In this document: one piece after another, positions 1 to 9,740 of the stretch | Layout: each line of letters opens with the position of its first letter | Position numbering within the stretch: position 1 is the stretch's first letter | Origin: Bacillus sp. FJAT-14578 | GTDB taxonomy: Bacteria > Bacillota > Bacilli > Bacillales > Bacillaceae_H | DNA: 64,000 bases | Reading direction: 5' to 3' | Assembly: GCF_000504165.1 (NCBI RefSeq) | Contig: NZ_KI632505.1 | Location: 806,001-870,000, forward strand | Notes under the pieces: generated by a model | Told to the model about the DNA's origin: nothing | Seen by the model: only the letters and a program-made list of their open reading frames with translations | Database searches by the model: none | Made by a program: the position numbers and the translations under genes

Positions 1-840
1 AACTTGCCCCTGATTAGAAAAGGCCCCCGTTACACAACGAGAAATGATTTTATCGATATTGACATCCTTATCGATGATTACCGCAGCATTGGATCCCAGC
101 TCCAGTGTGACACGTTTCAATCCGGCCTTATTTCGGATGCCAATCCCTACCGCAGGACTTCCGGTAAACGTAATCATGCTTACCCGATCATCAGTTACCA
201 GTTTTTCTCCGACTACTCTTCCGCCGCCGGTCACCACGTTTAATGCACCGGCAGGCAGTCCCGCTTCCTGCAAGAGTTCAGCAATAAATAAAGAAGATAA
301 CGGAGTTTGGGTGGCGGGCTTCAACACGATCGGGTTTCCGGATGCAATAGCCGGACCTACCTTATGTGCAACCAAATTCATCGGGAAGTTAAAAGGAGTG
401 ATGGCTCCAATGACTCCGATTGGTTCACGCACCGTATAACCTACTCTTCCTTCCCCGCCGGCAGAGGCATCCAGCGGAATCGTTTCTCCATGGATTCTTT
501 TTGCCTCCTCGGCTGCAAATTTGTACGTTTCAATCGTACGAGAAACTTCCCCTTTAGCCGTTGCAATCGGTTTAGCTGCTTCAAAAGCAATAATTTGAGC
601 TGCTTCGTCTGCCCGTTCTTCTAAAAGCCCGGCTAGTTTCTCCAAGATGGATGCCCGTTGATGGGCTGGCATTTTCGCCATAACTCCACGTGCTTGATAG
701 GCCGCTTCAATCGCCATATCGGTTTCTTGTTCTGTCGCCATCGGAATCTCCGCAATGACTTCCTGCGTATAAGGAGAAAGAAGTGATTGATAATTACTGG
801 ATTCCAGCCATTCTCCGTTGATAAATAATTTTTTTTTCAT
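1..840 (-). CDS. NAD(P)-dependent aldehyde dehydrogenase, C-terminus outside window
   Basis: This is the first 280 codons of an aldehyde dehydrogenase, which oxidises an aldehyde to the acid with NAD(P). The start is the ATG ending at 840. Visible family marks are the PFNFPMN stretch near residues 149-155, the FTGSPAVG nucleotide-binding loop near 225-232 and LELGSN near 247-251, which carries the general-base Glu. The visible part ends at SNQGQV, so the catalytic Cys expected at residue 281 lies just beyond the window edge. The start follows the permease gene with about 100 bases between, so it is probably the last or a late gene of the sigma-54 operon that begins at 3502. With the alcohol dehydrogenase it would take an alcohol through an aldehyde to an acid. 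The substrate cannot be read from the sequence. Confidence 0.93.
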   Translation of the reverse strand, partial: MKKKLFINGEWLESSNYQSLLSPYTQEVIAEIPMATEQETDMAIEAAYQARGVMAKMPAHQRASILEKLAGLLEERADEAAQIIAFEAAKPIATAKGEVSRTIETYKFAAEEAKRIHGETIPLDASAGGEGRVGYTVREPIGVIGAITPFNFPMNLVAHKVGPAIASGNPIVLKPATQTPLSSLFIAELLQEAGLPAGALNVVTGGGRVVGEKLVTDDRVSMITFTGSPAVGIGIRNKAGLKRVTLELGSNAAVIIDKDVNIDKIISRCVTGAFSNQGQV

Positions 841-936
841 GTTTGTTCCCCTCTTTCATTTGAGTTATCTATGTTTACAATGATGAATGGATCGCGCATT
901 AACTGGGAGTAAGACCCTGCTGAATGAAGTCTCACC

Positions 937-2334
937 TTATGAAACTTTTTGTTCTTTATTTGTTTCATCATTCTCCCCTGTTTGAAATAGGCCATCCGTT
1001 TCGCCTTTGAAAAAGTCTTTTCCATAAAGCAGAAAGCATAAAAGAATACCTGCTGCAAAAGCCATTGTGGCACCTTTAATTACGAGAATAGCCCCGACTA
1101 TTCCTGCAATGCCCAAATCACGCTGGCTTTTAGCTTGCATGACGCCAATGCGCACGCTTACATAACCTTGAACTAACAGAGTCAGGGCCAACGCAACACC
1201 TAAAATCGGTTGTACTAAACTAACGATAGGCAATAAAAGTAATCCTGTATTTGTACCCCAACGGAAAGAACCAGCCCCGCCAAAGAACGAATTCATTGCT
1301 TTTTTACCTTCTTTAAAACGTTCAACTACTACAACCTGCATAGCAGCCCACAATGGTCCGCACATTGTAATATCAGGGCCAATAATACTCATTAACATGT
1401 TTCTTCCGCCAAATATTAAATGAGCACGGTTTGGATTGTAATCTACTTTTTCATCCGTTCGAACTCTATCCGAATCAGATAATATCGCTTTCGTTTTAAG
1501 CACATCTCCAAAAACTACTAAGTACGTAGCAAGAACAGCAGGTATCGCTTTTACAAAAAATGCGAATGCAGGAAATCCCAGTCCAAAGACTGTATACTCC
1601 GACCAAAGAGTGGAAAAATCAGGATTACTAAATCCCCATTGAATATCCGGCCATTTCGCTTCTCCAACAAGCGGAGCTATGATAACGGCCATCAGAATGG
1701 CGGGCAGTATTCCTAAATTCCCCAGCAATGCCAAGGCTTTGTTTTTTTGTTTTATTCCCTCAAAATGCTTAGAAAAAATCAGATAGAAGGCAAATCCTAT
1801 ACAAATAGTGATTGTGTAAGGGAATAATTCGAATTTTCCACCCACTTCAAAAATGGATACAATTGCTCCAATTCCAGCTCCCAGAATGATGCCTGATTTA
1901 ATAGCATTTGGCACGATATGAACCACCTTGCTGGCCAGACCGGTGACACCTAAGAAGATGGATAAAATCCCTAGTGTGAGCTGAAATGCTATTAGTGCAT
2001 AAACACGGTCCGGCCCTTCAGGAAACTCTTTTACAAACAAAACGATTAAAGGAATGGCTGGTGTGATCCAACCAGGGATAACCGGATCACCAAATAAATG
2101 GTGAAATAAATATAAAAGCCCATTCAAGACTACCACTGCAAGCGCTACTTCAAAGGGCATACCTAAATAGTCCGCTAAAAGAGTAATAGCTCCCAGATCC
2201 ACGGCACACATTAATAACCCTTGTACATAATCCGGCCATTCAAACCTGTAATGAATAAAAGGTAATCTTATTTTAAAAGGTCCTGCTGGAATGAATGGTG
2301 ACTCTTCACCGTGCTTACGATTTCTCCACATCAT
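937..2334 (-). CDS. NCS2-like (xanthine/uracil permease family) membrane transporter
   Basis: A 465-residue polytopic membrane protein with many hydrophobic segments separated by short loops. It looks like the nucleobase-cation symporter-2 / solute carrier 23 fold, but it is a divergent member and I do not assign a nucleobase substrate. The start is one of two adjacent ATG codons behind a GGGGG ribosome site. It lies 19 bases after the iron alcohol dehydrogenase gene and before the aldehyde dehydrogenase gene, so it is probably the uptake system for whatever alcohol or precursor that pair oxidises. Expression should follow the sigma-54 promoter at 3535-3551. Confidence 0.75.
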   Translation of the reverse strand: MMWRNRKHGEESPFIPAGPFKIRLPFIHYRFEWPDYVQGLLMCAVDLGAITLLADYLGMPFEVALAVVVLNGLLYLFHHLFGDPVIPGWITPAIPLIVLFVKEFPEGPDRVYALIAFQLTLGILSIFLGVTGLASKVVHIVPNAIKSGIILGAGIGAIVSIFEVGGKFELFPYTITICIGFAFYLIFSKHFEGIKQKNKALALLGNLGILPAILMAVIIAPLVGEAKWPDIQWGFSNPDFSTLWSEYTVFGLGFPAFAFFVKAIPAVLATYLVVFGDVLKTKAILSDSDRVRTDEKVDYNPNRAHLIFGGRNMLMSIIGPDITMCGPLWAAMQVVVVERFKEGKKAMNSFFGGAGSFRWGTNTGLLLLPIVSLVQPILGVALALTLLVQGYVSVRIGVMQAKSQRDLGIAGIVGAILVIKGATMAFAAGILLCFLLYGKDFFKGETDGLFQTGENDETNKEQKVS

Positions 2335-2353
2335 GAATCCCCCTAAATGCTGT

Positions 2354-3502
2354 TTAATAAGCAGAGATGTAAATTTTTTCGATTTCTTGGACAGAGAAAG
2401 CTCTAGGATTATTTTTTAAGAGCCTGTCAATTTTGCTTGCATCTTCAGCCATTAATGGAATAGCTTCTTCCGGGACATTAAAGGTGCGCATTCCTTTAGG
2501 GATGTCGACTGCATCGCATAAACGGCGCATAGCCTCAACCCCACGATCTGCCGCCTCGGAATCTGACAGACTTGAAACGTTTTCTCCCAATGCTTCCGCA
2601 ATATCGCGGAACCGTTCCAAACAACTTATTTTGTTCCACTCCATCACATACGGCAGTAATAGAGCATTGCTAACACCGTGAGCAATATGGTATCGTCCCC
2701 CTAGCGGATAAGCGAGTGCATGTACCGCTCCTACTCCTGCATTTCCGAAAGCCATTCCGGCCATTAAGCTCGCAGTTGCCATCGATTCACGGGCTTTCAT
2801 ATGATTCGGATTTGCATAAGCTTTCGGAAGATTTGTTGCAATTAATTTCATTGCCCCTAAAGCAAGTGCATCCGTAATCGGTGAAGCGTTTACAGAAATG
2901 TACGCTTCAATCGCATGAACAAGTGCATCAATCCCGCTTGCAGCCGTTACTGACTTCGGCATCGTAAGGGTCATTTCTGGAGCAACGATCGCTACATCCG
3001 GGAGAATGTGATCACTTGCAATTCCCTTTTTCAGCTGTGCTTCTTTGTCTGAAAGAATAGCGATGTTAGTCACTTCAGAGCCTGTACCGGCTGTTGTAGG
3101 AATCGCAATGATTGGCGCTCCTTTTTCTGGAACTAGGTCTGTTCCGAATAACTCGTCAATGCTGCCTTTAAAGTTTGCATAGGCAGAAACGCTCTTAGCA
3201 ATATCAATGGCGCTTCCGCCGCCTACAGCGATGAGGCCATCGTGCTTTCCTTCATGAAATATGGATGTACATTCTTCCACAATAGCAATCTCAGGCTCGG
3301 GTTTTACACCCGTATAGATTCCGCTTGAAATCCCTTTCAATTTTGATTGTATTTGATCAACGACACCCACTTTTTGAAGAATCTCGTCGGTAACGATCAA
3401 AGGCTTTTTTATATTCAATCGTTTCGTTTCTTGCAATAATTGTTCTGTTGCCCCTTCACCCGTAATTAATTTGTTTGCAATTTTAAATGTTGCGATATTC
3501 AT
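2354..3502 (-). CDS. Iron-containing (group III) alcohol dehydrogenase
   Basis: A 382-residue Fe-dependent alcohol dehydrogenase, the usual family length, oxidising a primary alcohol or diol with NAD. The GGGS cofactor motif is at residues 94-97 and the TTAGTGSEVT segment near 136-145. The four metal ligands of the family are present as D192, H196, H261 and H275. It is the first gene after the sigma-54 promoter at 3535-3551 and is followed by the NCS2-like permease and the aldehyde dehydrogenase, so alcohol to aldehyde to acid is the likely sequence. Related enzymes act on 1,3-propanediol, 4-hydroxybutyrate, lactaldehyde and ethanol, and the sequence alone does not choose among them. Confidence 0.92.
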   Translation of the reverse strand: MNIATFKIANKLITGEGATEQLLQETKRLNIKKPLIVTDEILQKVGVVDQIQSKLKGISSGIYTGVKPEPEIAIVEECTSIFHEGKHDGLIAVGGGSAIDIAKSVSAYANFKGSIDELFGTDLVPEKGAPIIAIPTTAGTGSEVTNIAILSDKEAQLKKGIASDHILPDVAIVAPEMTLTMPKSVTAASGIDALVHAIEAYISVNASPITDALALGAMKLIATNLPKAYANPNHMKARESMATASLMAGMAFGNAGVGAVHALAYPLGGRYHIAHGVSNALLLPYVMEWNKISCLERFRDIAEALGENVSSLSDSEAADRGVEAMRRLCDAVDIPKGMRTFNVPEEAIPLMAEDASKIDRLLKNNPRAFSVQEIEKIYISAY

Positions 3503-3534
3503 ATCCTAACTCCCCTTTCTTATTAAATTACTAA

Positions 3535-3551
3535 TGCAAGAACCATGCCAA
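3535..3551 (-). promoter_or_regulatory. Sigma-54 (-24/-12) promoter of module A
   Basis: On the minus strand this reads TTGGCAT-GGTTC-TTGCA, an almost perfect -24/-12 element with GG and GC in the correct register. It lies 33 bases upstream of the Fe-alcohol dehydrogenase start, and the gene just upstream encodes a sigma-54 activator. Confidence 0.88.
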
Positions 3552-3568
3552 TTTTCTATTCCCTTTAT

Positions 3569-3590
3569 AAATACTGTGATAAAGGTATTT
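3569..3590. promoter_or_regulatory. Candidate activator-binding palindrome upstream of module A promoter
   Basis: AAATAC-N10-GTATTT is a perfect 6+6 inverted repeat about 18 bases upstream of the -24 element and between it and the activator gene's terminator. It could be the enhancer site for the activator at 3667-5280, although it is closer to the promoter than most. It does not resemble the TCGCA/TGCGA sites of the other two modules. Confidence 0.4.
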
Positions 3591-3630
3591 AACTCCCGAT
3601 TTCGTCTGTCATATGGTTTTCTAAATGATT

Positions 3631-3668
3631 AAAAAAGTACTCAGAAATACAATTCTGAGTACTTTTTT
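3631..3668 (-). terminator. Intrinsic terminator of the module A activator gene
   Basis: A perfect 16-base inverted repeat (AAAAAAGTACTCAGAA and its complement, 6-base loop) ends in a T-run on both strands. It overlaps the stop codon of the activator at 3667 and insulates it from the sigma-54 operon. Confidence 0.85.
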
Positions 3669-5280
3669 AATCACCAATTTCCCAATTTTTCATTTTTTGG
3701 ACAATGGTGGACTGACTCACCTGTAACGCTTCAGCTGCTTTTCGAGTCGTTTTATATTTCTTTATAGCCTTTGTTATTAAGTGACGTTCCAGTTTTTCTG
3801 TCGCTTTTTTTAGAGGCGGCATATCCTGTTCATCCACGTCCCATACATCAGGATGCATTTGAATCTCATCCGGTAAATCACGAATCTCAATGCTCGTCTT
3901 CTTTGAGGTTACGACAAGACGTTCCATCACATTCATTAATTCGCGAATGTTTCCAGGCCAATGATATTCCGTCAAGGCATCCAGGGCTTCGATTGTCATT
4001 CTTCTTTTTAAGTCATATGTTTGATTGAATTTATCCAAATAGTATTGAATGAGAGGAATGATTTCTTTCTTTCTCTGACGTAATGGAGGGATCGTAATGG
4101 GTACGACGCTCAAACGATAGTATAAATCCTCCCGAAAGCTTTCTTTTCCCACCATTTTCTTTAAATCTTTATGTGAAGCGGCAATAATGCGCACATCTAC
4201 TGTTTTCACTTCGGTCGAACCTACAGGCATAAATTTATTTTCTTCAACTACTTTTAACAGTTTCACTTGTAGCTCTAAAGGTAAATCACCGATTTCATCA
4301 AGAAATAGCGTACCTTGATGCGCCAGTTCCATCAGTCCCTTTTTCCCTTTAGGCGAGGCACCTGTAAAAGCTCCGGCTTCATATCCGAACAGTTCTGCTT
4401 CAATAAGATTAGGCGGAAGCGCTCCACAGTTCAGTTCAAGAAAAACTTCTCCTGAGCGTTTGCTTTTCTCATGAATAAATTTAGCTACAAGTGTTTTTCC
4501 CACTCCTGTTTCACCTTGAAGCAAAACCTTTACATCGGTTTGTGCCACACGTTCTGCCAATTGAAACAATTCCGTTGTTTCTTCACCGGTTATAATGGAA
4601 TCGAGTACCTCATCATACGTCACCTGATGTTTATATCCTGCCATTTGTCGAAGTTTCTTTAATTCCTGAAGCTCTTCCAGCTCATGCTTTAAACGCAATA
4701 GCTCTGTTATATCACGGACACTGCTGATGACATATAAAATTTTTCCATCGATCCCGTAAATAGGTGTTCCAGATACGATTACTTTTCGTTTATTTTTAAT
4801 GATTTGCATCCTTGTAATAGGACGTTTCTCTTTCAGCACTTCAACGGAAACAGAATTTGAGATAAAACCCGACTCCACCAGATCAGCCATGTGATAACCG
4901 ATTACTTCTTCCGCTTTAATCCCTGTAATTCGTTCATACGCTTGATTGACTTCAACGGTTATCCCTTTCGCATCCGTAATATAAACACCATCGTACAAGG
5001 AGTTGATAATATCCGTAAACACTTTGCTTTGGATCAGCGTAGAATATTCATCATCTTTTATTTTTTGCAACTTGGGTTTAGCTTTTTTGGAAATACGACT
5101 ATCCATTAATGTTCCGATGTGCTCATAAATCTCTCCTTTTTGAATGGCTTCGTTAAGGTCGCTTAACATGAAAACGCCAACCACTTCTCCTTTATCATTT
5201 TGTACATTTAAGACATCGTTCCCTGTAGAGGCAAATAGGGAAATGGCTTCTTGAACGGTATCGGAAATTTTTAATGTCAT
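3667..5280 (-). CDS. Sigma-54-dependent activator (CBS-like, PAS, AAA+, Fis HTH), module A
   Basis: A 537-residue enhancer-binding protein that should remodel sigma-54 RNA polymerase by ATP hydrolysis. Residues 1-60 look like a CBS-type half domain and about 85-195 is a PAS domain. A short coiled linker follows, then the AAA+ domain with Walker A GETGVGKT at 256-263, the sigma-54 contact loop GAFTGA at 303-308 and Walker B DEIG near 328. The C-terminus ends in a Fis-type helix-turn-helix (TRKAAEALQVSQSTI). The gene is immediately upstream of the sigma-54 promoter of the Fe-alcohol dehydrogenase operon, so that operon is its likely target. Its recognition helix differs from those of the other two activators in the window. 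The ligand sensed by the PAS domain is unknown. Confidence 0.92.
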   Translation of the reverse strand: MTLKISDTVQEAISLFASTGNDVLNVQNDKGEVVGVFMLSDLNEAIQKGEIYEHIGTLMDSRISKKAKPKLQKIKDDEYSTLIQSKVFTDIINSLYDGVYITDAKGITVEVNQAYERITGIKAEEVIGYHMADLVESGFISNSVSVEVLKEKRPITRMQIIKNKRKVIVSGTPIYGIDGKILYVISSVRDITELLRLKHELEELQELKKLRQMAGYKHQVTYDEVLDSIITGEETTELFQLAERVAQTDVKVLLQGETGVGKTLVAKFIHEKSKRSGEVFLELNCGALPPNLIEAELFGYEAGAFTGASPKGKKGLMELAHQGTLFLDEIGDLPLELQVKLLKVVEENKFMPVGSTEVKTVDVRIIAASHKDLKKMVGKESFREDLYYRLSVVPITIPPLRQRKKEIIPLIQYYLDKFNQTYDLKRRMTIEALDALTEYHWPGNIRELMNVMERLVVTSKKTSIEIRDLPDEIQMHPDVWDVDEQDMPPLKKATEKLERHLITKAIKKYKTTRKAAEALQVSQSTIVQKMKNWEIGD

Positions 5281-5377
5281 CTATCTAATCACACCCGATT
5301 CTTCTCTATTTTTCTTTTATTTTAATTCTACTGGGATGAGTTGTCCAAACACACCATTTCCTTATCTGGTTAATAGC

Positions 5378-5407
5378 TAAAAAGCAACCTAAAAAATCCA
5401 GGTTGCT
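5378..5407 (-). terminator. Terminator of the GGDEF-EAL gene
   Basis: AGCAACCT / AGGTTGCT stem (5383-5390 with 5400-5407) followed on the minus strand by TTTTT, 54 bases after the GGDEF-EAL stop codon. Confidence 0.75.
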
Positions 5408-5460
5408 CCCATCATAAATATTCATACAGCTTAAAGGTTCTTTAAAAAATCCTTTTTACT

Positions 5461-7983
5461 TTATAGAAGTTTTTCGAAATCCTGTCTGCAAAGCGGCTTA
5501 CTAAACAAATAGCCTTGCATGTGATAGCATTCATTCTTTAACAAAAATTCTTTTTGATATTCTTCCTCAACCCCTTCCGCCACTACCTGGAGTCGAAGGC
5601 TTCGGGCCAGATTGATAATAGCTTCGGGAATTTCAGAATGACTATAATCTTCTTTGATATCTTGAATAAACGACCGGTCTATTTTGAGGCAATTTATCGG
5701 CAATGTTTTTAAATAACTTAACGAAGAATACCCTGTTCCAAAATCATCAATAGAAATGGAAATCCCGTATTCCTGCAAATCTTTTAAGGCTTTTATTGTT
5801 TCTTCAGAATTAAACAATAACGTACTTTCAGTAATTTCTACTTCAAAATATTGTGGTGCCAGTTGGCACTCCAAAAGAATTTCTTTCACCCTTTTAACCA
5901 TACAATCAGGGTCTTGAAATTGTTTCGCTGAGAAATTAACAGCCAGATTTAACGGTTTTAATCGCTTTTCATTCCACTTGCTTATTTGAGAACAAGCGTG
6001 CTTCATTGCTGTTTCCCATAAAGGATGAATGAGTCCTGTTTCTTCTGCAACGGAGATAAAGATATCTGGCGGCACAAATCCGAGCTCCTCATCAGTCCAC
6101 CTTAACAATGCTTCTACTCCTGTAATGGCATCTTCCCTGGCATTTATTTTTGGCTGGTAATACACTTCTATTTTTTCTTCTTTAATTGCTTTTCTTAAAC
6201 GTGCTTCTATACGCAATTTCTCTTTATTTTCTTTGTTTATTTCCTCATTATACAGAGTCACTTTGTTGCCGCCTTGCCTTTTCGCAGCATACATCGCTAC
6301 ATCAGCATATACCATAAGCGTATCGAGGTTTTCAGTATGTATTGGATATAAGCTTATGCCGCAGCTTGCACTTACATAAACTTCATTTTCTCCTATAATA
6401 TATGGCAGGTTGATGCTCATTACAATCGTTTCAGCTGCTGCCCTTATTTCCTCTATCTCACGGTTGTTAAACAAAATAACAAACTCATCCCCGCCCTGCC
6501 TTGTAAGAACACTATTTTCGGTAGACAGGCAGTTTTTTATTCGTTCGGAGATAAGCTGGATTAATTGATCTCCTTTAGCATGTCCTAATGTGTCATTCAC
6601 ATCTTTAAACCGATCGATGTCAATAAATAATAACGCTACGGTCTCGCCTGCTTTTTGGGCCATGTCCGTCATCTTATTCAGCTCTTCTTGAAAATACCTT
6701 CTATTAGGCAATCCGGTAAGCGGGTCATGATAGGCTTGAAATTCAATCAGTTCCCGGCTCTGTTTTAAATCAGCTACATACGTCTGCAAGGAATTGGATA
6801 AAGCATTTACATTTTGCGTTAAATGACCCAGTTCATCTTTTCGTTTTAAAACTAAGTTTTTCCCAAAGTTCCCTTGAGCAATCTCATTTACCTGTTCAAC
6901 GATATAACCGATTGGTTTTGTAATCGAACGTGAGAATACAAGACTTGTTATTAATACAATTAAAACAAACGGAATCGATAATAGAAGATGTTCCAAGAGT
7001 TCCTCGTTGAGTTGCTGCTCGATTAAACCATAATCGTATGTTAAACCTATAACATACGGTTCCTCGACGTCTGTACTAATAGGAACGAATGTTTTCCTGA
7101 CATTTTCCCCATTTATTTTTTTAATATAGTTCTGTGTTTCGCCTGTTTTTACAGCGGATTGAACCATTTTTGCATCTAATTGTTGGTTTTTATATGTATA
7201 CGGTCCGTACCAAATGGGCTGATCGACTATCCGGACATATTGGTTTCCATTGTTTATATGGACAATTTCGTTCTTTTTACCAAAGCTTTTCGGATTAAAA
7301 ACTGTAAGCTCTAGGACGCCATCAAGCTTTTTCGTAAAACGATTCATTACTGGAGTAGGTCCAAACTGCTTTTCATACTCTAACACTTGATCATCACGTA
7401 GATACGGGTTAATGATAAAATTAGTAGAGCCATCATAAAAGTAACCCCATTTATCGGTATGATCAGGATTGCTGGCAGCAACCTCAATTGGACCTGTCCA
7501 ATAGTGAGGCAAAGCTACACCATCCTTAACGGTAACAGGAGATAAAGCAAACAGTTGTTGAAATGCCTCATACCAAAATGTCCACTCTTTTGTTGACATA
7601 TTAATTTCATGTGAATCAGAGGATTTTACTCCAATGATGTCGTTCTTCGCTTGAGCTAATAATGTAATATGAGAAATCATCAATTCTTCAGCGAGTGTTT
7701 TCAATTGCTCATTCGTTACATCTTCATGGTTTGAAGGCAAAGACTTTTGGATGGCAATCGAAGCGGTTCTTAATTCTCTCCCAATAATATTTTCTACGTA
7801 TAAAGATCCCCTTTTTGCATTTTCCACTTGATAGGAGACTTCTTGGGTAATTAACGCGATTTCTTTTTCGTTATATTCTATTAATTTATGCTTGGATCGT
7901 ATGTAATGCAATGTATTATTAGCTATTAAAATACATAATACTAACAAGGTAAAAATTAATGGCAGTTTCTTTTTAATTGACAA
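5461..7983 (-). CDS. Membrane sensor GGDEF-EAL protein (c-di-GMP turnover)
   Basis: A c-di-GMP enzyme of about 841 residues. I place the start at the TTG ending at 7983 because AGCAGGAGGG lies nine bases upstream; a longer frame would begin at 8037. Order of parts: transmembrane helix about 7-25, a roughly 300-residue external sensor domain, transmembrane helix about 330-351, HAMP about 352-405, GGDEF domain with an intact RQGGDEF near 495-501, then an EAL domain with EALLRW near 624, DDFGTGYSSL and a VAEGVE motif. Both catalytic signatures are intact, so it could make or degrade c-di-GMP; which one dominates cannot be told. It is a single gene with its own terminator and sits between two catabolic modules without obvious functional linkage. 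Confidence 0.93.
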   Translation of the reverse strand: MSIKKKLPLIFTLLVLCILIANNTLHYIRSKHKLIEYNEKEIALITQEVSYQVENAKRGSLYVENIIGRELRTASIAIQKSLPSNHEDVTNEQLKTLAEELMISHITLLAQAKNDIIGVKSSDSHEINMSTKEWTFWYEAFQQLFALSPVTVKDGVALPHYWTGPIEVAASNPDHTDKWGYFYDGSTNFIINPYLRDDQVLEYEKQFGPTPVMNRFTKKLDGVLELTVFNPKSFGKKNEIVHINNGNQYVRIVDQPIWYGPYTYKNQQLDAKMVQSAVKTGETQNYIKKINGENVRKTFVPISTDVEEPYVIGLTYDYGLIEQQLNEELLEHLLLSIPFVLIVLITSLVFSRSITKPIGYIVEQVNEIAQGNFGKNLVLKRKDELGHLTQNVNALSNSLQTYVADLKQSRELIEFQAYHDPLTGLPNRRYFQEELNKMTDMAQKAGETVALLFIDIDRFKDVNDTLGHAKGDQLIQLISERIKNCLSTENSVLTRQGGDEFVILFNNREIEEIRAAAETIVMSINLPYIIGENEVYVSASCGISLYPIHTENLDTLMVYADVAMYAAKRQGGNKVTLYNEEINKENKEKLRIEARLRKAIKEEKIEVYYQPKINAREDAITGVEALLRWTDEELGFVPPDIFISVAEETGLIHPLWETAMKHACSQISKWNEKRLKPLNLAVNFSAKQFQDPDCMVKRVKEILLECQLAPQYFEVEITESTLLFNSEETIKALKDLQEYGISISIDDFGTGYSSLSYLKTLPINCLKIDRSFIQDIKEDYSHSEIPEAIINLARSLRLQVVAEGVEEEYQKEFLLKNECYHMQGYLFSKPLCRQDFEKLL

Positions 7984-8037
7984 TGCTGAATCCCTCCTGC
8001 TTGTTATTAGACAGCTCATTTTATCCCGCTCTGACAA

Positions 8038-8370
8038 GCAGTAATCCTTATTGGTAGAAGTGTAAAATACAGTATGTTAGAGATAAATATGAATTTTCGA
8101 CTCGTTTGAAACAAGGCGAAACCAAGACAAGTGACCTAAACAAATTGAAAAACAATCTAATTCCTTACACACACCCGTAAAATTAACCTAAATATAAAGA
8201 CTTATCTGCAAAAACTTCTCTCTACCATATTTGTCATTATATCGGCAAATAAAGAGTTAGTATCCAGGTACTTTGTACCTAAATACAACGATGGAACATT
8301 AAAATATAAACATTTTAGCATACTATAACCTTCTTTTAGCCGTTTCATTAGGTTTTATCTTTTAAAGATG
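8038..8370. other. Intergenic region, AT-rich, no gene seen
   Basis: About 330 bases between the GGDEF-EAL gene and the hydrolase terminator. I see no convincing open frame with a ribosome site and no RNA gene. It should contain the promoter of the GGDEF-EAL gene, but I could not fix one. Confidence 0.5.
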
Positions 8371-8412
8371 AAAAGCCCCCGCCTCACCGAGCGTTAGTGA
8401 GTAAGCGGAGGC
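8371..8412 (-). terminator. Terminator of the alpha/beta hydrolase gene
   Basis: On the minus strand GCCTCCGC pairs with GCGGGGGC (one wobble), with an inner CTCAC/GTGAG stem, followed by TTTTC. It begins 16 bases after the hydrolase stop. Confidence 0.75.
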
Positions 8413-8427
8413 AGTTCAAAGCTTAAT

Positions 8428-9210
8428 TCATGACAAAAGCAAAAAGTGGTTTAGATTCTTTTTTGGACCATGTAAAACATTCCCTGAACTTTTAAGAAAA
8501 GGTTGAAAAATAGACATAAACTGTTCAGGCTGATGAATATGTGCGACATGTCCTGCATTTTCCAACTCTACATACTCGACATGGGGAATATCTTGTTTCA
8601 AATTGAAAAGTGTTTCTTTATATAATTCGTCATATTCGCCCATTACCCATAAAATGGGGACTTTTATCCCCATTAAAGCTGTTCTAGAATCGAATTCAAG
8701 CTGCAACCTCATTGCTTTCTCAAGAACATTCGGATGAAGTAAAAGCGCACTGTTTGCAAAAATAGATTCTGAGTCTTCAGGTATTTGTTTTTTGTTTGGG
8801 TTTAGTAAGCTTGCATATCGTTTCAACCATACTATATAATGAAAATTCCTCTTTTCATCCAGCAATTGAACAAGAGTGGTTTGGAATTTTGAAGGAACAT
8901 TGCAACAATATCCACCTACAAATGTTAGGCTCTTCACCATATCAGGGCAGCTTTTAGCAAAAGCCATTGCTGGTATGCATCCAAAACTCAATGCACATAA
9001 ATGAGCCTGCTTTATTCCGTTTTTTTTGTATTGCGCATAAAGCTGTTCAAGCAGTAACTCTAAAGAAAATGGATGATCGGCTCCAAAGCTTGTCGAATCA
9101 TAAAAGTTGTATGCTATACAGTTATATTGATCTTTTAATTGTTCGATTTCCGCCTTAAACACACTCTTATTTCCAACAATCCCATGTAAAAAAATAATTG
9201 TTTCCTTCAT
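8428..9210 (-). CDS. Alpha/beta hydrolase
   Basis: A 260-residue alpha/beta-hydrolase-fold protein with the HG oxyanion segment FLHGIVGN at the N-terminus. The nucleophile elbow is ALSFG (Ser in an A-x-S-x-G form, not the usual G-x-S-x-G). The acid is plausibly Asp in GEYDELY and the base His in ENAGHVAH. It has no signal peptide, so it is cytoplasmic. The ATG at 9210 has GAGGT upstream. It is monocistronic with its own terminator, so the neighbours give no hint of the substrate. An esterase, C-C hydrolase or lipase-like role is possible. Confidence 0.8.
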   Translation of the reverse strand: MKETIIFLHGIVGNKSVFKAEIEQLKDQYNCIAYNFYDSTSFGADHPFSLELLLEQLYAQYKKNGIKQAHLCALSFGCIPAMAFAKSCPDMVKSLTFVGGYCCNVPSKFQTTLVQLLDEKRNFHYIVWLKRYASLLNPNKKQIPEDSESIFANSALLLHPNVLEKAMRLQLEFDSRTALMGIKVPILWVMGEYDELYKETLFNLKQDIPHVEYVELENAGHVAHIHQPEQFMSIFQPFLKSSGNVLHGPKKNLNHFLLLS

Positions 9211-9649
9211 CTTTGCTATACCTCTTTTTAGTTTTTTTATCGTATCTCTCAGTACTGGCTTGAAGGTTATTGATGAAAAAATAAAGGATTTAAGCTGACT
9301 TAAATTTCTTCGGTCTGGAATGATAACGCCTTTTCACTGTTCTTATACCTTTATCATGCTCTAACGGACAGAAAAACCCACTAAATGGATTTTCACCTTA
9401 TCATGAATTGTTACTATTTATCTTTAAGTATGATATTCACTCGACATAACGCAAAATGGACTATCGATTGATAACTAAATTTATCCTCGAATCAATTATT
9501 TTTTCTCTTTCCTTTTTTAAGAATACCATTAATTTCTACTAGAGAAGCCTTAGAAAAAATTTAGATTCATCGCTTTATACGCAAACACCGACTTCTTTCT
9601 TCCAACCAACCGAAGAACATAATAGTAGATTCGTATAATTGGTATAAAA
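9211..9649. other. Intergenic region, no gene seen
   Basis: An AT-rich stretch between the hydrolase start and the terminator that follows the decayed ABC remnant. No open frame with a ribosome site and no recognisable repeat or RNA was seen. Confidence 0.5.
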
Positions 9650-9687
9650 AAGAAACGATCTTAATCGAGTGATTAAGATCGTTTCTT
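9650..9687 (-). terminator. Terminator downstream of glcF / decayed ABC gene
   Basis: A GAAACGATCTTAATC arm pairs perfectly with its complement across a GAGT loop, with A/T runs on both sides. It resembles in position and layout the terminator behind the intact substrate-binding gene at 21666-21710, so it may have come with the remnant at 9741-9845. It would now serve the glcF transcript. Confidence 0.8.
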
Positions 9688-9740
9688 TTTTATTTAACTG
9701 GTTGGACATGTGTCATACGATTGCTTTGAATTTTCCACAA

